From: Zygosaccharomyces rouxii | Lineage: Eukaryota; Ascomycota; Saccharomycetes; Saccharomycetales; Saccharomycetaceae | Direction of reading: 5' to 3' | Length of the DNA stretch: 64,000 nt | Assembly: GCF_000026365.1 (NCBI RefSeq) | Contig: NC_012990.1 | Location: 868,001 to 932,000, forward strand | In this document: piece by piece, positions 9,423-18,221 of the stretch | How the letters are laid out: each line of letters begins with the position of its first letter | Numbering within the stretch: the first letter of the stretch is position 1 | The notes under the pieces: model-generated | Told to the model about the DNA's origin: nothing | Seen by the model: only the letters and a program-made list of their open reading frames with translations | The model's database searches: none | Program-made: the position numbers and the translations under genes

Positions 9423-10169
9423 ATGGCGCTTGCAAATGTTCATTTGCGGCACATGGAGACGGCTCTTCGTCTTGGAAGGTATGCCTTAGATCATGGTGAG
9501 ACTCCAGTGGCTTGTATCTTCGTTCATATTCCTACAGATCAAATTGTAGCATTCGGAATGAATGACACTAACAGATCGCTAACCGGTGTAGCACATGCTG
9601 AATTCATGGGTATAGAACAAATAAGGGAATTCGTTAGTCCTGATGAACTCGTTCCCTTCTTTGGAGATATAGCACTCTACGTGACGGTGGAACCCTGCAT
9701 AATGTGTGCTTCCGCTTTGAAGCAATTAGGTATTGGAAAAGTAATATTTGGCGCTGGAAACGATAGATTTGGTGGGAATGGTACGGTGCTAAGCATTAAT
9801 CAAGATAGTTGTACTTTAGGAGGAAAGCATGAATCGATACCTGGCGTCTTGAGAAGAGAGGCTATCATGCTGTTAAGGTATTTTTATGTGAGATCTAATG
9901 AGAAAGCACCAAAGCCACGGACCAAAGGTGAAAGACTTTTGGATAAGGAAAATTTTCCACCAATGCAATGGCAAGACTATATAGATCGAGATTCATTTGC
10001 ACAGGAATTTGGTGACGATAAAATTGCATGTTACGATGAAAAAACAGATTGGACCAAAGATGTGAAATGGGCATTGATTGAACAGCGTCAGGATGGAATA
10101 TTGGAGGAGCTAAAGCAGCATCATTACCAATTTGGGCTTTGGCTTAAGCACAAAAAGGTTAGGCGGTAG
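9423..10169 (+). CDS. TAD2: Tad2, catalytic subunit of the tRNA A34 deaminase
   Basis: 248 residues, matching S. cerevisiae Tad2 (250). The cytidine/deoxycytidylate deaminase fold occupies residues 5-160. Zinc and catalytic residues are visible: HAE at 58-60 (zinc histidine and proton-shuttling glutamate) and PCIMC at 91-95 (two zinc cysteines). Tad2 with its inactive partner Tad3 converts adenosine to inosine at the wobble position of several tRNAs, an essential step that lets one tRNA read C-, U- and A-ending codons. The tRNA-Ser(AGA) in this window would be one of its substrates. The gene converges on SNX4, and a 27-base A tract begins 3 bases past its stop. Confidence 0.96.
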   Translation: MALANVHLRHMETALRLGRYALDHGETPVACIFVHIPTDQIVAFGMNDTNRSLTGVAHAEFMGIEQIREFVSPDELVPFFGDIALYVTVEPCIMCASALKQLGIGKVIFGAGNDRFGGNGTVLSINQDSCTLGGKHESIPGVLRREAIMLLRYFYVRSNEKAPKPRTKGERLLDKENFPPMQWQDYIDRDSFAQEFGDDKIACYDEKTDWTKDVKWALIEQRQDGILEELKQHHYQFGLWLKHKKVRR

Positions 10170-10171
10170 CC

Positions 10172-10198
10172 AAAAAAAAAAAAAAAAAAAAAAAAAAA
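10172..10198. repeat. Poly(A) tract of 27 bases just after the TAD2 stop
   Basis: An uninterrupted run of 27 A on the plus strand, starting 3 bases after the TAD2 TAG at 10167-10169. It lies in the convergent space between TAD2 and SNX4 and may act as a nucleosome-excluding or end-forming element. Its exact length could vary between isolates or be a sequencing estimate. Confidence 0.9.
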
Positions 10199-10269
10199 TA
10201 CGTAATTCTAAACCTACCCACTATATATATTTATCTAAGCTATTGTTTTTGTTTTAGTGATCTTTTTCT

Positions 10270-11523
10270 TTATAAACTCTCGTCGACTTTAACCCAAGCG
10301 TCTAGCATCTTTTGGTAAAACTCTATGTGATGGTCCGCGAGACTTCCCAAAGAATCCTTTAACTCTTTGGTTTTTAGCTCTTCGAACAACGCCACTTCTC
10401 TCAACGTTTCTTGTTCAAATGCATCTGCAATTTTCTTGGCAGATTCTAATTCTCCTGATAAGGAATTGATTTTACCCTCCAGTTTGTCTATTTTTTCTCG
10501 ACGTGCTGCCTCCTGATTGATACCGGCAAGCTCCTCTAATTTATTAGTGAAAAAATTCGAACCACCATAACCAGATATCAAATTGTTTTTTTCATTAACA
10601 GACTTAGTTAAATACTCACTCAGTTCTTCGTAATCAATCTGCTTTTGATCCTTCAGTTTTATTAGTTGGCCCATACTATCGATATAATGCTCTAAATCCT
10701 TTAAATCCACAATATATTCATATGCTAAGTATTTGCTCAAATCACGGAACCCATATGAAAGTTGTGTAATACCCTCGTTGAAAACCTTGGCTTTTTTCGC
10801 TAAATCTTCATTTTCACCACTGCATAGCTCTTGTAAATCTTGTAAATTTGCACCCAATGTTGCATAGTCTTCAGATATACTATCATTTTTCTTAACAACT
10901 CTGTGGAAAATCTTATCAATTTTAGCAACGTTATGATCTAATTTATCACTTTTCTCCTTAATCTCTACGAATTCGTCACTCTGTTTGTGTACTGTTTTGA
11001 AAGCATTCATAAAGGCATCTGTCACCTCCTCTTTATTTGTTTGCAAATGTCCCGACAAACTCTTGCGATAAGCATCCCAGTCGTTACTCACAAGGAAAAC
11101 CATTAAAACACTCGAATTGGATAAGACTGGATGATTAGCCACTCGCCTTAAGAAATTTTGTAAACTGTGACATCTCTTTTGCGTAAAGCTTTGGCTGAAT
11201 CTATCACCAGCAATGTATTGAAATACTTTCTTATCTGGTAAGGGAGGGATAATGCACGTAGGGTGATCATTGAGTAAAATGTTGTAAAGTAGTAATAGGT
11301 CGCTGTACCTTCGATGAACCACGATAATCTCATCGTCACTTTTATGGTTTTTGAGATAAGCTGGATTATCAGTCTTAGTAGAAATCTGATAACTCACGTA
11401 TGATGAAGTTGATGTCTGGTCGCCGTAGCGCTTCTGAGGGTCTGACACCAGTATCTCCAATCGGTACTGCGGTTTACGAGATGCTTCACCCCCCGGTAAC
11501 TCTCCCACATTATGGCTTGTCAT
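10270..11523 (-). CDS. SNX4: Snx4/Atg24, PX-BAR sorting nexin
   Basis: 417 residues, against 423 in S. cerevisiae. The PX domain covers roughly 20-145, with the phosphatidylinositol-3-phosphate pocket motif RRYSD at 71-75 and a proline loop IIPPLPDKK at 91-99. A BAR-type coiled-coil region covers 180-415. Snx4 forms dimers with Snx41 and Snx42/Atg20 on early endosomes. It returns the SNARE Snc1 to the Golgi and supports selective autophagy. KAR2, TAD2 and SNX4 are neighbours in S. cerevisiae as well. The start is the ATG at 11521-11523. The 280 bp upstream, to the BRE2 stop, holds no other gene. Confidence 0.95.
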   Translation of the reverse strand: MTSHNVGELPGGEASRKPQYRLEILVSDPQKRYGDQTSTSSYVSYQISTKTDNPAYLKNHKSDDEIIVVHRRYSDLLLLYNILLNDHPTCIIPPLPDKKVFQYIAGDRFSQSFTQKRCHSLQNFLRRVANHPVLSNSSVLMVFLVSNDWDAYRKSLSGHLQTNKEEVTDAFMNAFKTVHKQSDEFVEIKEKSDKLDHNVAKIDKIFHRVVKKNDSISEDYATLGANLQDLQELCSGENEDLAKKAKVFNEGITQLSYGFRDLSKYLAYEYIVDLKDLEHYIDSMGQLIKLKDQKQIDYEELSEYLTKSVNEKNNLISGYGGSNFFTNKLEELAGINQEAARREKIDKLEGKINSLSGELESAKKIADAFEQETLREVALFEELKTKELKDSLGSLADHHIEFYQKMLDAWVKVDESL

Positions 11524-11803
11524 ATTATTTGATGCTTGAAGTTAAATCCAAAGTTTCAATGACCTCACAAAATACCTTCCTAAAGGCCCTTTTCCATGAG
11601 ATCTTCGACCTTGTAAAGCGGTCTCTCCCCTTGCCACCTTTACCCATTTATAAATCCTATCAACTCTTCGTGCAAAGTGATGGTAATACCGGGGGGTAAA
11701 CTTGAATTTAAGCGCCCAATTGAGGAATTTTAGAGCTTTTGGTTGGATCTGTAACTAATTTTGTTGTTTTCCTACGATACGAAATTATGCTAGTGGATAG
11801 TCT

Positions 11804-13165
11804 TTAACCACTGCCTTTGTCTGAGAACTCTTCTTCAATTTCATCTATTATATCCCAGACGACATCCTCCGCAATCTGTTCGTCAAAAAGTTCTTCTAAC
11901 AATTTTGCTGGCTTGTTTAGCTGATCATAATATTTACAATCTTGTTTTGTTGTAATGATACGAGCTGTCCCTCCATTGAAGCAGCTGATGGTTGGGTAGT
12001 AGCCCAGCTTGTTATTATTCACGTACTTGTTTCTCAACAAGATACCAGTACGCTTTGCATTATGACCAGGATCATCAACACCATTTTTCCAATAACCAAA
12101 GTAGAATTTTTCGTTGTATTGTAATTCGCTAAATGGTGGTAGGAAAGGTTTCAAATCTCTAAAAGCTTCGCCTAGGGGTTCGCCATTCAAATAGACGGCA
12201 AGAAATGAATCTTCTAATTGGTAATAATCTTGCCTTTCTCTTTTATCACTTGAATAGTATTCCGGTTTTGTAGTCTTCACATAATCTGTAGCTTCAAAAA
12301 ACAATTGGTTTTTGTAACGAATGGCAATGTGATCTCTAACAACATTACTATGATCAATATCTGCTAAGAGAGCGATTTGGAAGTTTTTATTGGTAGTCTT
12401 TGATCTCTTTTTTGGCTGTTCGTGGTCTTGGTAAGTGTTCTTAGTACTCTGCACAAGTGCATCTAACCTTCTTTGGGTATACTCTTTAGCTTGGTCGACT
12501 TGGGTCTGACAGCTAGGTAACTGCAGTAGAAATCCTAGTCTATCTCCTGGCTTCAAACTGTGTGTCCCCAGTGATTGTGCAACCTTACCTTCGTGAATTG
12601 ACTCTAAAGATGTATCTCTGATGGCATAGCCGTATGAATCGAATCCAACAGGTGATTCTAGGGATGCCTCACGTTTAGATATACCCAGTCTCACATGGGG
12701 AGTCTCATTTATTATATCCTTGCGTTTCTGGAAAGAATGACCAGTGTCAAATCCTGATGGGGTACCGCCTTGCACAACTTCTACTTCCCAGTAGGTCAAT
12801 CCTTCCTTAATGCAAACATCACATCTGGCTGTACGCCACCCCATTGAATTGGATACACTAACACATTCGTTATTGCCTCGATTCAATGATACACCATCGG
12901 ATCTGTCCATAAGATTCATCCCAGGTTTGGCAAATGGGTATTCTGAACAACAGTACCCCAGTTCTTTGAAAAATGGATTGGCACCACAGGGCCTGTATAC
13001 AAAATTTCGTCTGTTCAGGGGCATATCTTCAGGTTTTTCGAATTTCTCTTGTCCATCAGAGATCTCATGGGTCTCTTGGAAAATGGGCCATGGGGGCCTC
13101 AACTGGTTGTCAGACGGACCATAAGCAATATCTTGAGACTGGTAAGGAAGTATACCAATCTTCAT
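11804..13165 (-). CDS. BRE2: Bre2, SPRY-domain subunit of COMPASS histone H3K4 methyltransferase
   Basis: The first ATG in frame is at 13165, giving 453 residues beginning MKIGILPYQ, the same opening as Bre2 of S. cerevisiae. The frame continues open for three codons beyond it to a TTG, which is not a credible start. Conserved blocks include PLNRRNFVYRPC, GWRTARCDVCIKEG, YWEVEVV, IRYKNQLFFEATDYVKTT, and NNNKLGYYPTISCFNGGTAR, with the SPRY domain across roughly 90-400. Bre2 pairs with Sdc1 in COMPASS (Set1 complex), required for di- and trimethylation of H3K4 in the nucleus. A linker present in S. cerevisiae is shorter here. BRE2 diverges from PPR1, as at the S. cerevisiae locus. Confidence 0.96.
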   Translation of the reverse strand: MKIGILPYQSQDIAYGPSDNQLRPPWPIFQETHEISDGQEKFEKPEDMPLNRRNFVYRPCGANPFFKELGYCCSEYPFAKPGMNLMDRSDGVSLNRGNNECVSVSNSMGWRTARCDVCIKEGLTYWEVEVVQGGTPSGFDTGHSFQKRKDIINETPHVRLGISKREASLESPVGFDSYGYAIRDTSLESIHEGKVAQSLGTHSLKPGDRLGFLLQLPSCQTQVDQAKEYTQRRLDALVQSTKNTYQDHEQPKKRSKTTNKNFQIALLADIDHSNVVRDHIAIRYKNQLFFEATDYVKTTKPEYYSSDKRERQDYYQLEDSFLAVYLNGEPLGEAFRDLKPFLPPFSELQYNEKFYFGYWKNGVDDPGHNAKRTGILLRNKYVNNNKLGYYPTISCFNGGTARIITTKQDCKYYDQLNKPAKLLEELFDEQIAEDVVWDIIDEIEEEFSDKGSG

Positions 13166-13428
13166 GATTCTCAATTGATCTAGTTAGGTCTCCACATGAG
13201 TTCTTAAATGGGTTAAAAGTGATTAAGTATTGGCAAAAGTGTCAAGAGGCCTTCGCGAGATGGGATGATTTACCTTCAATAAAGTTTAAAAACTATTATA
13301 TTGTAGGTAAAGAATTGATTGTTAGCTTCAAAAGGAGCTTTTGCCTGGTCGTTTCGGTACTTATGAGTAGGTTAGCTTGAGGAAGGATAAACTATTTTAC
13401 TTATATCTACCGCTAGGGTTACATTATT

Positions 13429-15996
13429 ATGAAGAGGACGATTAAGCAAGTGGAAGGTGAAGAAGAGGTGTCGAGGAAAAGGCCATCATCCGTGGTTGTT
13501 GGTATAACAAAATCTATATCAGCTTGCAAAAGGTGTCGGACTAAGAAGATTAAGTGTGATCATGAGTTTCCTAGTTGCAAGAAATGTGCTCGAGCTAATA
13601 AACCTTGTGTCTCTTTGGATCCCGCAACAGGTAGAGATGTGCCCCGGTCCTATGTGATATTTCTTGAGGATAGATTGACGGCTATGATGAATAAGTTGAG
13701 AGAATGTGGTGTAGATCCAGAGAGGGTGCAGGGAAATATCCCTATGACTAGTGAAGATAATCCCTGTGATATTGAGTTATATGAAGAAAGATTGAGAAAT
13801 GAACATCAAGTACCGCATGATAACTTACTGGCGGCTTATCTGATCAACAAGGGTACCTCTATGCAGCAAGGTGTTGGTATAGCTGATGATGAGGAAACAG
13901 CATCTAACGGTGGTGGTTCCCACATCTCACCGCAATCTGGACTGACGAGATCTGCAGAGTTAGACGAATCTCATAAGAGCATAACTGCGATTGGATCTAT
14001 AAAGAACAATGCCTCCAATTCGTATTTGGGGGACTCATCGGGTATTCCCTTCGCTAAATTGGTATTTACAGCTGTGAATTTTAGACCGGATTCTGTAGAA
14101 GATGAATCTGATGAGGAGATTAAACAGCGAGAGTCCCAATATGTGGATTATTCCAATGCAGAAACTACATCTGCATTCGAACCACTATGGTTACCACCCA
14201 GAGAAATCGCAGAAAGTTTCGTTTCTCAGTATTTTACTGATTCCAATTCTCAATTGCCAGTTCTACATCGTGAATATTTCCTCAAGAAATATTTTGAACC
14301 CATTTACGGTTCTTGGAACCCATCAGTATCCTTAGCGTCTGATCATACGAAGATTAACACTTCTTTTAAACTTCCAAGAGATTGTGAAGATGTACAGGAT
14401 GAAGAACCGTGGTATGATTCTTGGAAACGCAGATACGATAGAGAGGAAAATATTACACTTCCAGACAAATACGAGATACCATATTTTTTCTTAAACATGG
14501 TATTTGCTATTGGTGAGTCGACTCAGGTGCTCCGATCAGATACTGTTAGGGTAGTTTCCTTTAAACGGAGAGCTCTTCAATTTTCTAAGGCACTTAATTT
14601 CTCACCCAACAGACTGGAATCCCTAGCAGGAACTGTCCTAGTTGCTGTTTACTCCTTGATGAGGCCTAACGTACCGGGTGTATGGTATACAATGGGATCT
14701 GCACTGAGGCTAGCTGTTGATTTGGGTTTACATGCAGAGAAGCTTAACCGAAACTATGATCCATTCACTAGGGAACTTCGTAGAAGATTGTTTTGGTGTG
14801 TTTATTCCTTAGACCGACAGATATGCTCGTATTTTGGACGTCCTTTTGGTATCCCAGAGGAAAACATTACTGCAAGATACCCGAGTATGTTGGATGATGC
14901 CCTAATTACCACTACTAATGATGATATTGTGGATTATTCCAAGATGAAAAGCTCAATGGCGAGCCCCAAAGTCGTTGCCTTAGCCATGTTTAAAGTGAGA
15001 AGGCTTCAGGCAAATATCGTGCAAGTACTGTATGCGCCTAACGGTGAAGTGCCTCGTAGCTTCTCTAATTTGGAGTCATGGAAGTTTGAGATGCATAGGT
15101 CGTTAGATAACTGGTTCCGCAAAGAGGTTCCAAAAACCTACAAGAAGATGAATAGTAAATTCAATACGGAATTTTTCAACCTAAATTATTGGTTCACCAA
15201 GAGTATGTTATATGGTTTGTCACCAAAGATTTTAACGCTTGATGACTATGCATTTGATGTAGTCTATGATAGCACTAGGGGTTCCATCGACGTTTTTTAC
15301 AAACTATGCCATAACTCAAAGATCAATTATACATGGGTCACAGTTCATATGTTGTTTATGACATCTATGACATATCTTTACAGCATTTATTATTCGGATA
15401 GAGGCATACGAGATGGCAGAAAGATGGCAGAAAATTATGTTTCAAAGCTACTCTATGTCTTGAGAAAGTTAATTGGGACATGTGAAGCAGCAAAGAACTG
15501 CTATAATATTTGCAAAGTTCTATCGGCGGCAATGATTAAACTAAGGTTCGATGGGAACAAAACAGAAGAAAATAGCACGCCACGTTACCCGCAGGTAATG
15601 TCTTCCAACTCATCTCCTGTAGATATTTTGGAAGGTACTTTAGATATGCCAAAAATCAAACCTGATTCCTTCGACGTTCCCCTGGATCAGTTTTTTGACG
15701 AATTAGAAAGGGTTACTTTACAGTCGGATCCTGAATCCACTAGGAGTAAGTTTTCTAGTCATGATTCTCCGCAGTTGCCCAACGTAAATTACCCTTCACT
15801 TGAAGCTGAAGATGGTGCTGATGTGGAAAGGGACAGGTCAGCAAATGGTAAGGATGGGCAAAGAATTATAGATATGGTTACTCAGGTCACTACGGACTCC
15901 ATTTGGAGTGAATTTTTCAACAAGGCACGTAGTAGTAATGGGTTTACTATTAATGAGGATGAATTGAATAAAGGTGCTAGTAATTTCCCGCTTTAA
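13429..15996 (+). CDS. PPR1: Ppr1, Zn2Cys6 activator of pyrimidine biosynthesis genes
   Basis: 855 residues. The binuclear zinc cluster has cysteines at 33, 36, 43, 50, 53 and 60 with the canonical 2-6-6-2-6 spacing. Its extension SLDPATGRDVPRSYVIFLED and the coiled-coil dimerisation element are those of Ppr1. The fungal transcription factor middle domain follows at about 330-520, including the GSALRLAVDLGLH and RRRLFWCVYSLDRQ motifs. In S. cerevisiae Ppr1 binds CGG-N6-CCG sites and activates URA1, URA3 and URA4 when dihydroorotate or orotate accumulates. The C-terminal acidic stretch near 760-855 is a likely activation region. It diverges from BRE2 and is followed by a tRNA gene. Confidence 0.96.
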   Translation: MKRTIKQVEGEEEVSRKRPSSVVVGITKSISACKRCRTKKIKCDHEFPSCKKCARANKPCVSLDPATGRDVPRSYVIFLEDRLTAMMNKLRECGVDPERVQGNIPMTSEDNPCDIELYEERLRNEHQVPHDNLLAAYLINKGTSMQQGVGIADDEETASNGGGSHISPQSGLTRSAELDESHKSITAIGSIKNNASNSYLGDSSGIPFAKLVFTAVNFRPDSVEDESDEEIKQRESQYVDYSNAETTSAFEPLWLPPREIAESFVSQYFTDSNSQLPVLHREYFLKKYFEPIYGSWNPSVSLASDHTKINTSFKLPRDCEDVQDEEPWYDSWKRRYDREENITLPDKYEIPYFFLNMVFAIGESTQVLRSDTVRVVSFKRRALQFSKALNFSPNRLESLAGTVLVAVYSLMRPNVPGVWYTMGSALRLAVDLGLHAEKLNRNYDPFTRELRRRLFWCVYSLDRQICSYFGRPFGIPEENITARYPSMLDDALITTTNDDIVDYSKMKSSMASPKVVALAMFKVRRLQANIVQVLYAPNGEVPRSFSNLESWKFEMHRSLDNWFRKEVPKTYKKMNSKFNTEFFNLNYWFTKSMLYGLSPKILTLDDYAFDVVYDSTRGSIDVFYKLCHNSKINYTWVTVHMLFMTSMTYLYSIYYSDRGIRDGRKMAENYVSKLLYVLRKLIGTCEAAKNCYNICKVLSAAMIKLRFDGNKTEENSTPRYPQVMSSNSSPVDILEGTLDMPKIKPDSFDVPLDQFFDELERVTLQSDPESTRSKFSSHDSPQLPNVNYPSLEAEDGADVERDRSANGKDGQRIIDMVTQVTTDSIWSEFFNKARSSNGFTINEDELNKGASNFPL

Positions 15997-16114
15997 ATGG
16001 TTTTGACTTTTCTTTTTTAGCTTGTATAAGATGTAATATTCTTGAATCTGAGATACATTTCTCGTATATGTTTATGGTACATGTTAAAAACATTTCTATA
16101 ATAAGAAATTGTAT

Positions 16115-16196
16115 GACAATTTGGCCGAGTGGTTAAGGCGAAAGATTAGAAATCTTTTGGGCTCTGCCCGCGCAGGTTCGAATCCTGCAGTTGTCG
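16115..16196 (+). tRNA. tRNA-Ser, anticodon AGA
   Basis: An 82-base class II tRNA. The acceptor stem pairs GACAATT (16115-16121) with AGTTGTC (16189-16195), with G as discriminator. The anticodon arm is AAAGA / TCTTT around the loop TTAGAAA, placing AGA at 16148-16150. A long variable arm precedes the T arm, GCAGGTTCGAATCCTGC. The A box (TGGCCGAGTGG) and B box (GGTTCGAATCC) are canonical, there is no intron, and a T run from about 16201 terminates Pol III. A34 would be edited to inosine by Tad2/Tad3. Confidence 0.97.
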
Positions 16197-16401
16197 CGAT
16201 TATTTTTTTTGGTTTCCGATTATATGTTTTGCACATCGGAAAGGTTTTTGAAGGCTTCACGGTCAACACCAGTGTCAGTTACTCCTAGTTGGGATGAATG
16301 TGTCAGTAAATCAGAGAAAATAAAAAATTGCAAAGGACTTATAAGCAAAAAGTACATTCAATACATAAACGTAGCTATCTAAATAAGACATTTCACGTAA
16401 T

Positions 16402-17424
16402 TCAAGCTGGTAAAGCAAGTCTCTTGAAGCTTGGTTCCTCTCTGCAAGCGGTTTGGTGAATACCCATCAATCTCTGAGCTTCCAATGGGTCAGAAACTTC
16501 TTCTGGTTCCGGCCAGGTCAAGTATTCGTTAGAGTAATTGGAAACGTAGTCTGGTGGTAGAATCTCCAATCTTTTACCGTAACCAGTAACCTTTCTCCAG
16601 TCTCTGTGGACGTTGTAAAGAGATTCAGAGAAGTAGGCGTAACATCTTTGAAATTGCTTGAAATTCAAAGAATTGTTCAAGGCTGGTTTGAAATCGATGT
16701 ATTCATTCCAGGCCGCTTCAGGATTTTGCAAAACGTAATCAGTAGATTTTTTGATGGCCTTCAAGAATTTCTTGACCTTTTCAGGGTTTTTCTTCAAGAA
16801 TTCGTCGTTGCAGATGTACAAAACAGTACAGAAGCAGCAACAACCCAAGCAAGCCAATTTATCAATTCTCAACATCTTGGCTTCAGATGCAGATCTACCT
16901 TGCTCCTTCAAAAATTCTTCCAATTGCACTTGTTGCATACATTCAATACCAATACCTGCATGGATCTTACCTTCAATGATGTATTTAGCAACATTCATAC
17001 CGCATCTGACAGCAGTGTAATCATTAGGGGTCATACCGTAGTGCTTGGTCAGTTCGTCCAATTGGATCTTACCAAATTCACCAACGTATCCAATTTTCTT
17101 ACCTCTCAATGATTGGAAATCTTCAGTAATACCGCTGTCTGGCAAGTACAATAAACCAGTGAAAGGTTCATCTAACAATGATGCCACAGAAGTAACTGGG
17201 AAACCACGAGCCTTGGCTGCCAAGGTGTGAATCATGGCCTTTAATCCCATGTCCACTTTACCTGATCCAATCAATTCAGTAACATCAGATGGGTTGGATG
17301 GCTCCAAAACTGCAATATCAAGACCTTGTTCCTTGAAATAACCCTTTGTGAGGGCCAAATAAATGGGAATATGGTAAGGAGCAGCTTGCCAGTTTAAGCA
17401 GAAAGTAATCTTTTCGGTGGCCAT
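16402..17424 (-). CDS. THI5: Thi5-family 4-amino-5-hydroxymethyl-2-methylpyrimidine phosphate synthase
   Basis: 340 residues, identical in length to the S. cerevisiae THI5/11/12/13 proteins. It has the periplasmic-binding-protein-like fold. The residues that define the reaction are in place: Lys62 (PLP lysine), His66 (the histidine consumed as substrate) and the CCCFC iron-binding motif at 195-199. The enzyme makes the pyrimidine half of thiamine from its own PLP and histidine, so each chain turns over once. In S. cerevisiae these genes are subtelomeric; here a copy sits among housekeeping genes, where GAT3 and LOT6 stand in S. cerevisiae. A TATA box is at 17528-17535. Expression is probably repressed by thiamine through Thi2/Thi3/Pdc2, inferred from the family. 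Confidence 0.97.
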   Translation of the reverse strand: MATEKITFCLNWQAAPYHIPIYLALTKGYFKEQGLDIAVLEPSNPSDVTELIGSGKVDMGLKAMIHTLAAKARGFPVTSVASLLDEPFTGLLYLPDSGITEDFQSLRGKKIGYVGEFGKIQLDELTKHYGMTPNDYTAVRCGMNVAKYIIEGKIHAGIGIECMQQVQLEEFLKEQGRSASEAKMLRIDKLACLGCCCFCTVLYICNDEFLKKNPEKVKKFLKAIKKSTDYVLQNPEAAWNEYIDFKPALNNSLNFKQFQRCYAYFSESLYNVHRDWRKVTGYGKRLEILPPDYVSNYSNEYLTWPEPEEVSDPLEAQRLMGIHQTACREEPSFKRLALPA

Positions 17425-17527
17425 AGTAATTGATGATTGATGATTATTGGTGATGATCTCTGTGATGATCTCTGTGATGTCCTATCTATGTAGCATTAGT
17501 TGATAACATAACCCCAACTATCCTCCT

Positions 17528-17535
17528 CTTTTATA
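17528..17535 (-). promoter_or_regulatory. TATA box of the THI5 gene
   Basis: Minus-strand TATAAAAG, a perfect consensus, 104-111 bp upstream of the ATG. Tandem TGATGATCTCTG copies lie between it and the start codon. The remainder of 17425-17778 is the shared divergent promoter with TEN1; I see no further gene in it. Confidence 0.7.
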
Positions 17536-17778
17536 CCAATTGGATACCCCTTGTATGCTCTATTGGTTACAGTTGGTTTCAAAACCTTCATAATTCTTAA
17601 GATTGCAACTTGTAGTTCAAGGTTCCGTTGATTAATTCAATTAAGGGCGAAAGTGATACATGTTGTTGTGAGCGACCCACACCGATAAAAAGAACTGTTA
17701 ATGTTTATAGCCCCAGGTCTCGCTGTTTGATTGAATTGACAACCTTTAGAGCTTTTAGCATAAGTCAAGGTAACCCTA

Positions 17779-18216
17779 ATGAGTCAATTGGTCGTGGATC
17801 TAAATGAACTTGAAGGATTATTACCGTCGAACGGTTCTAGGTTTAGAGTCGTGGCTCAATTGATAGAATTGGAATACCTCGAGGGGACTTCAAAAGTAAT
17901 ATTAGGAAACTTGCCAGAATTTAGATATTCTGATGAGGGTAAAACTCTTAAAGCAACTATTGGAACATCCGTCTATGAATCTACGTTTCTTCAAGGTAAC
18001 CGTGTTCCTCAGAGGGGCGATGCTGTAAGTGTTTGGCTTGTAGTATATGCATTAGGGGAAGAGAGGTGCTGGGAAGTATTAGAATTGAAGACTATTACTA
18101 CCAAGGAATTAAATCGATTGAGAATATTCTGGGAATCATCTTGGGGTCATGAGTTTAGAGCTCTTTCAAGTTCATCGAGAAGAGATGATGTTGCTGATCA
18201 CAATGAAAAATTGTGA
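17779..18216 (+). CDS. TEN1: Probable Ten1, OB-fold subunit of the CST telomere complex
   Basis: 145 residues, near the 160 of S. cerevisiae Ten1. The protein begins MSQLVVDLNELEGLL and reads as a small beta-rich OB fold (FRVVAQLIELEYLEG, SKVILGNLPEF, GDAVSVWLVVYAL). Primary sequence is poorly conserved in this family, so the name leans on position: in S. cerevisiae TEN1 lies next to RLP24, which is two genes away here. Ten1 joins Stn1 and Cdc13 to cap telomeres and control Pol-alpha fill-in. The stop codon (18214-18216) is only 5 bases before the next ATG on the same strand, leaving no room for a separate terminator and promoter. Confidence 0.75.
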   Translation: MSQLVVDLNELEGLLPSNGSRFRVVAQLIELEYLEGTSKVILGNLPEFRYSDEGKTLKATIGTSVYESTFLQGNRVPQRGDAVSVWLVVYALGEERCWEVLELKTITTKELNRLRIFWESSWGHEFRALSSSSRRDDVADHNEKL

Positions 18217-18221
18217 TTGCA

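Noticed and set aside
16191..16382. Open frame just after the tRNA gene
   Set aside because: It starts with a non-ATG codon inside the tRNA 3' end and has no protein-like features.
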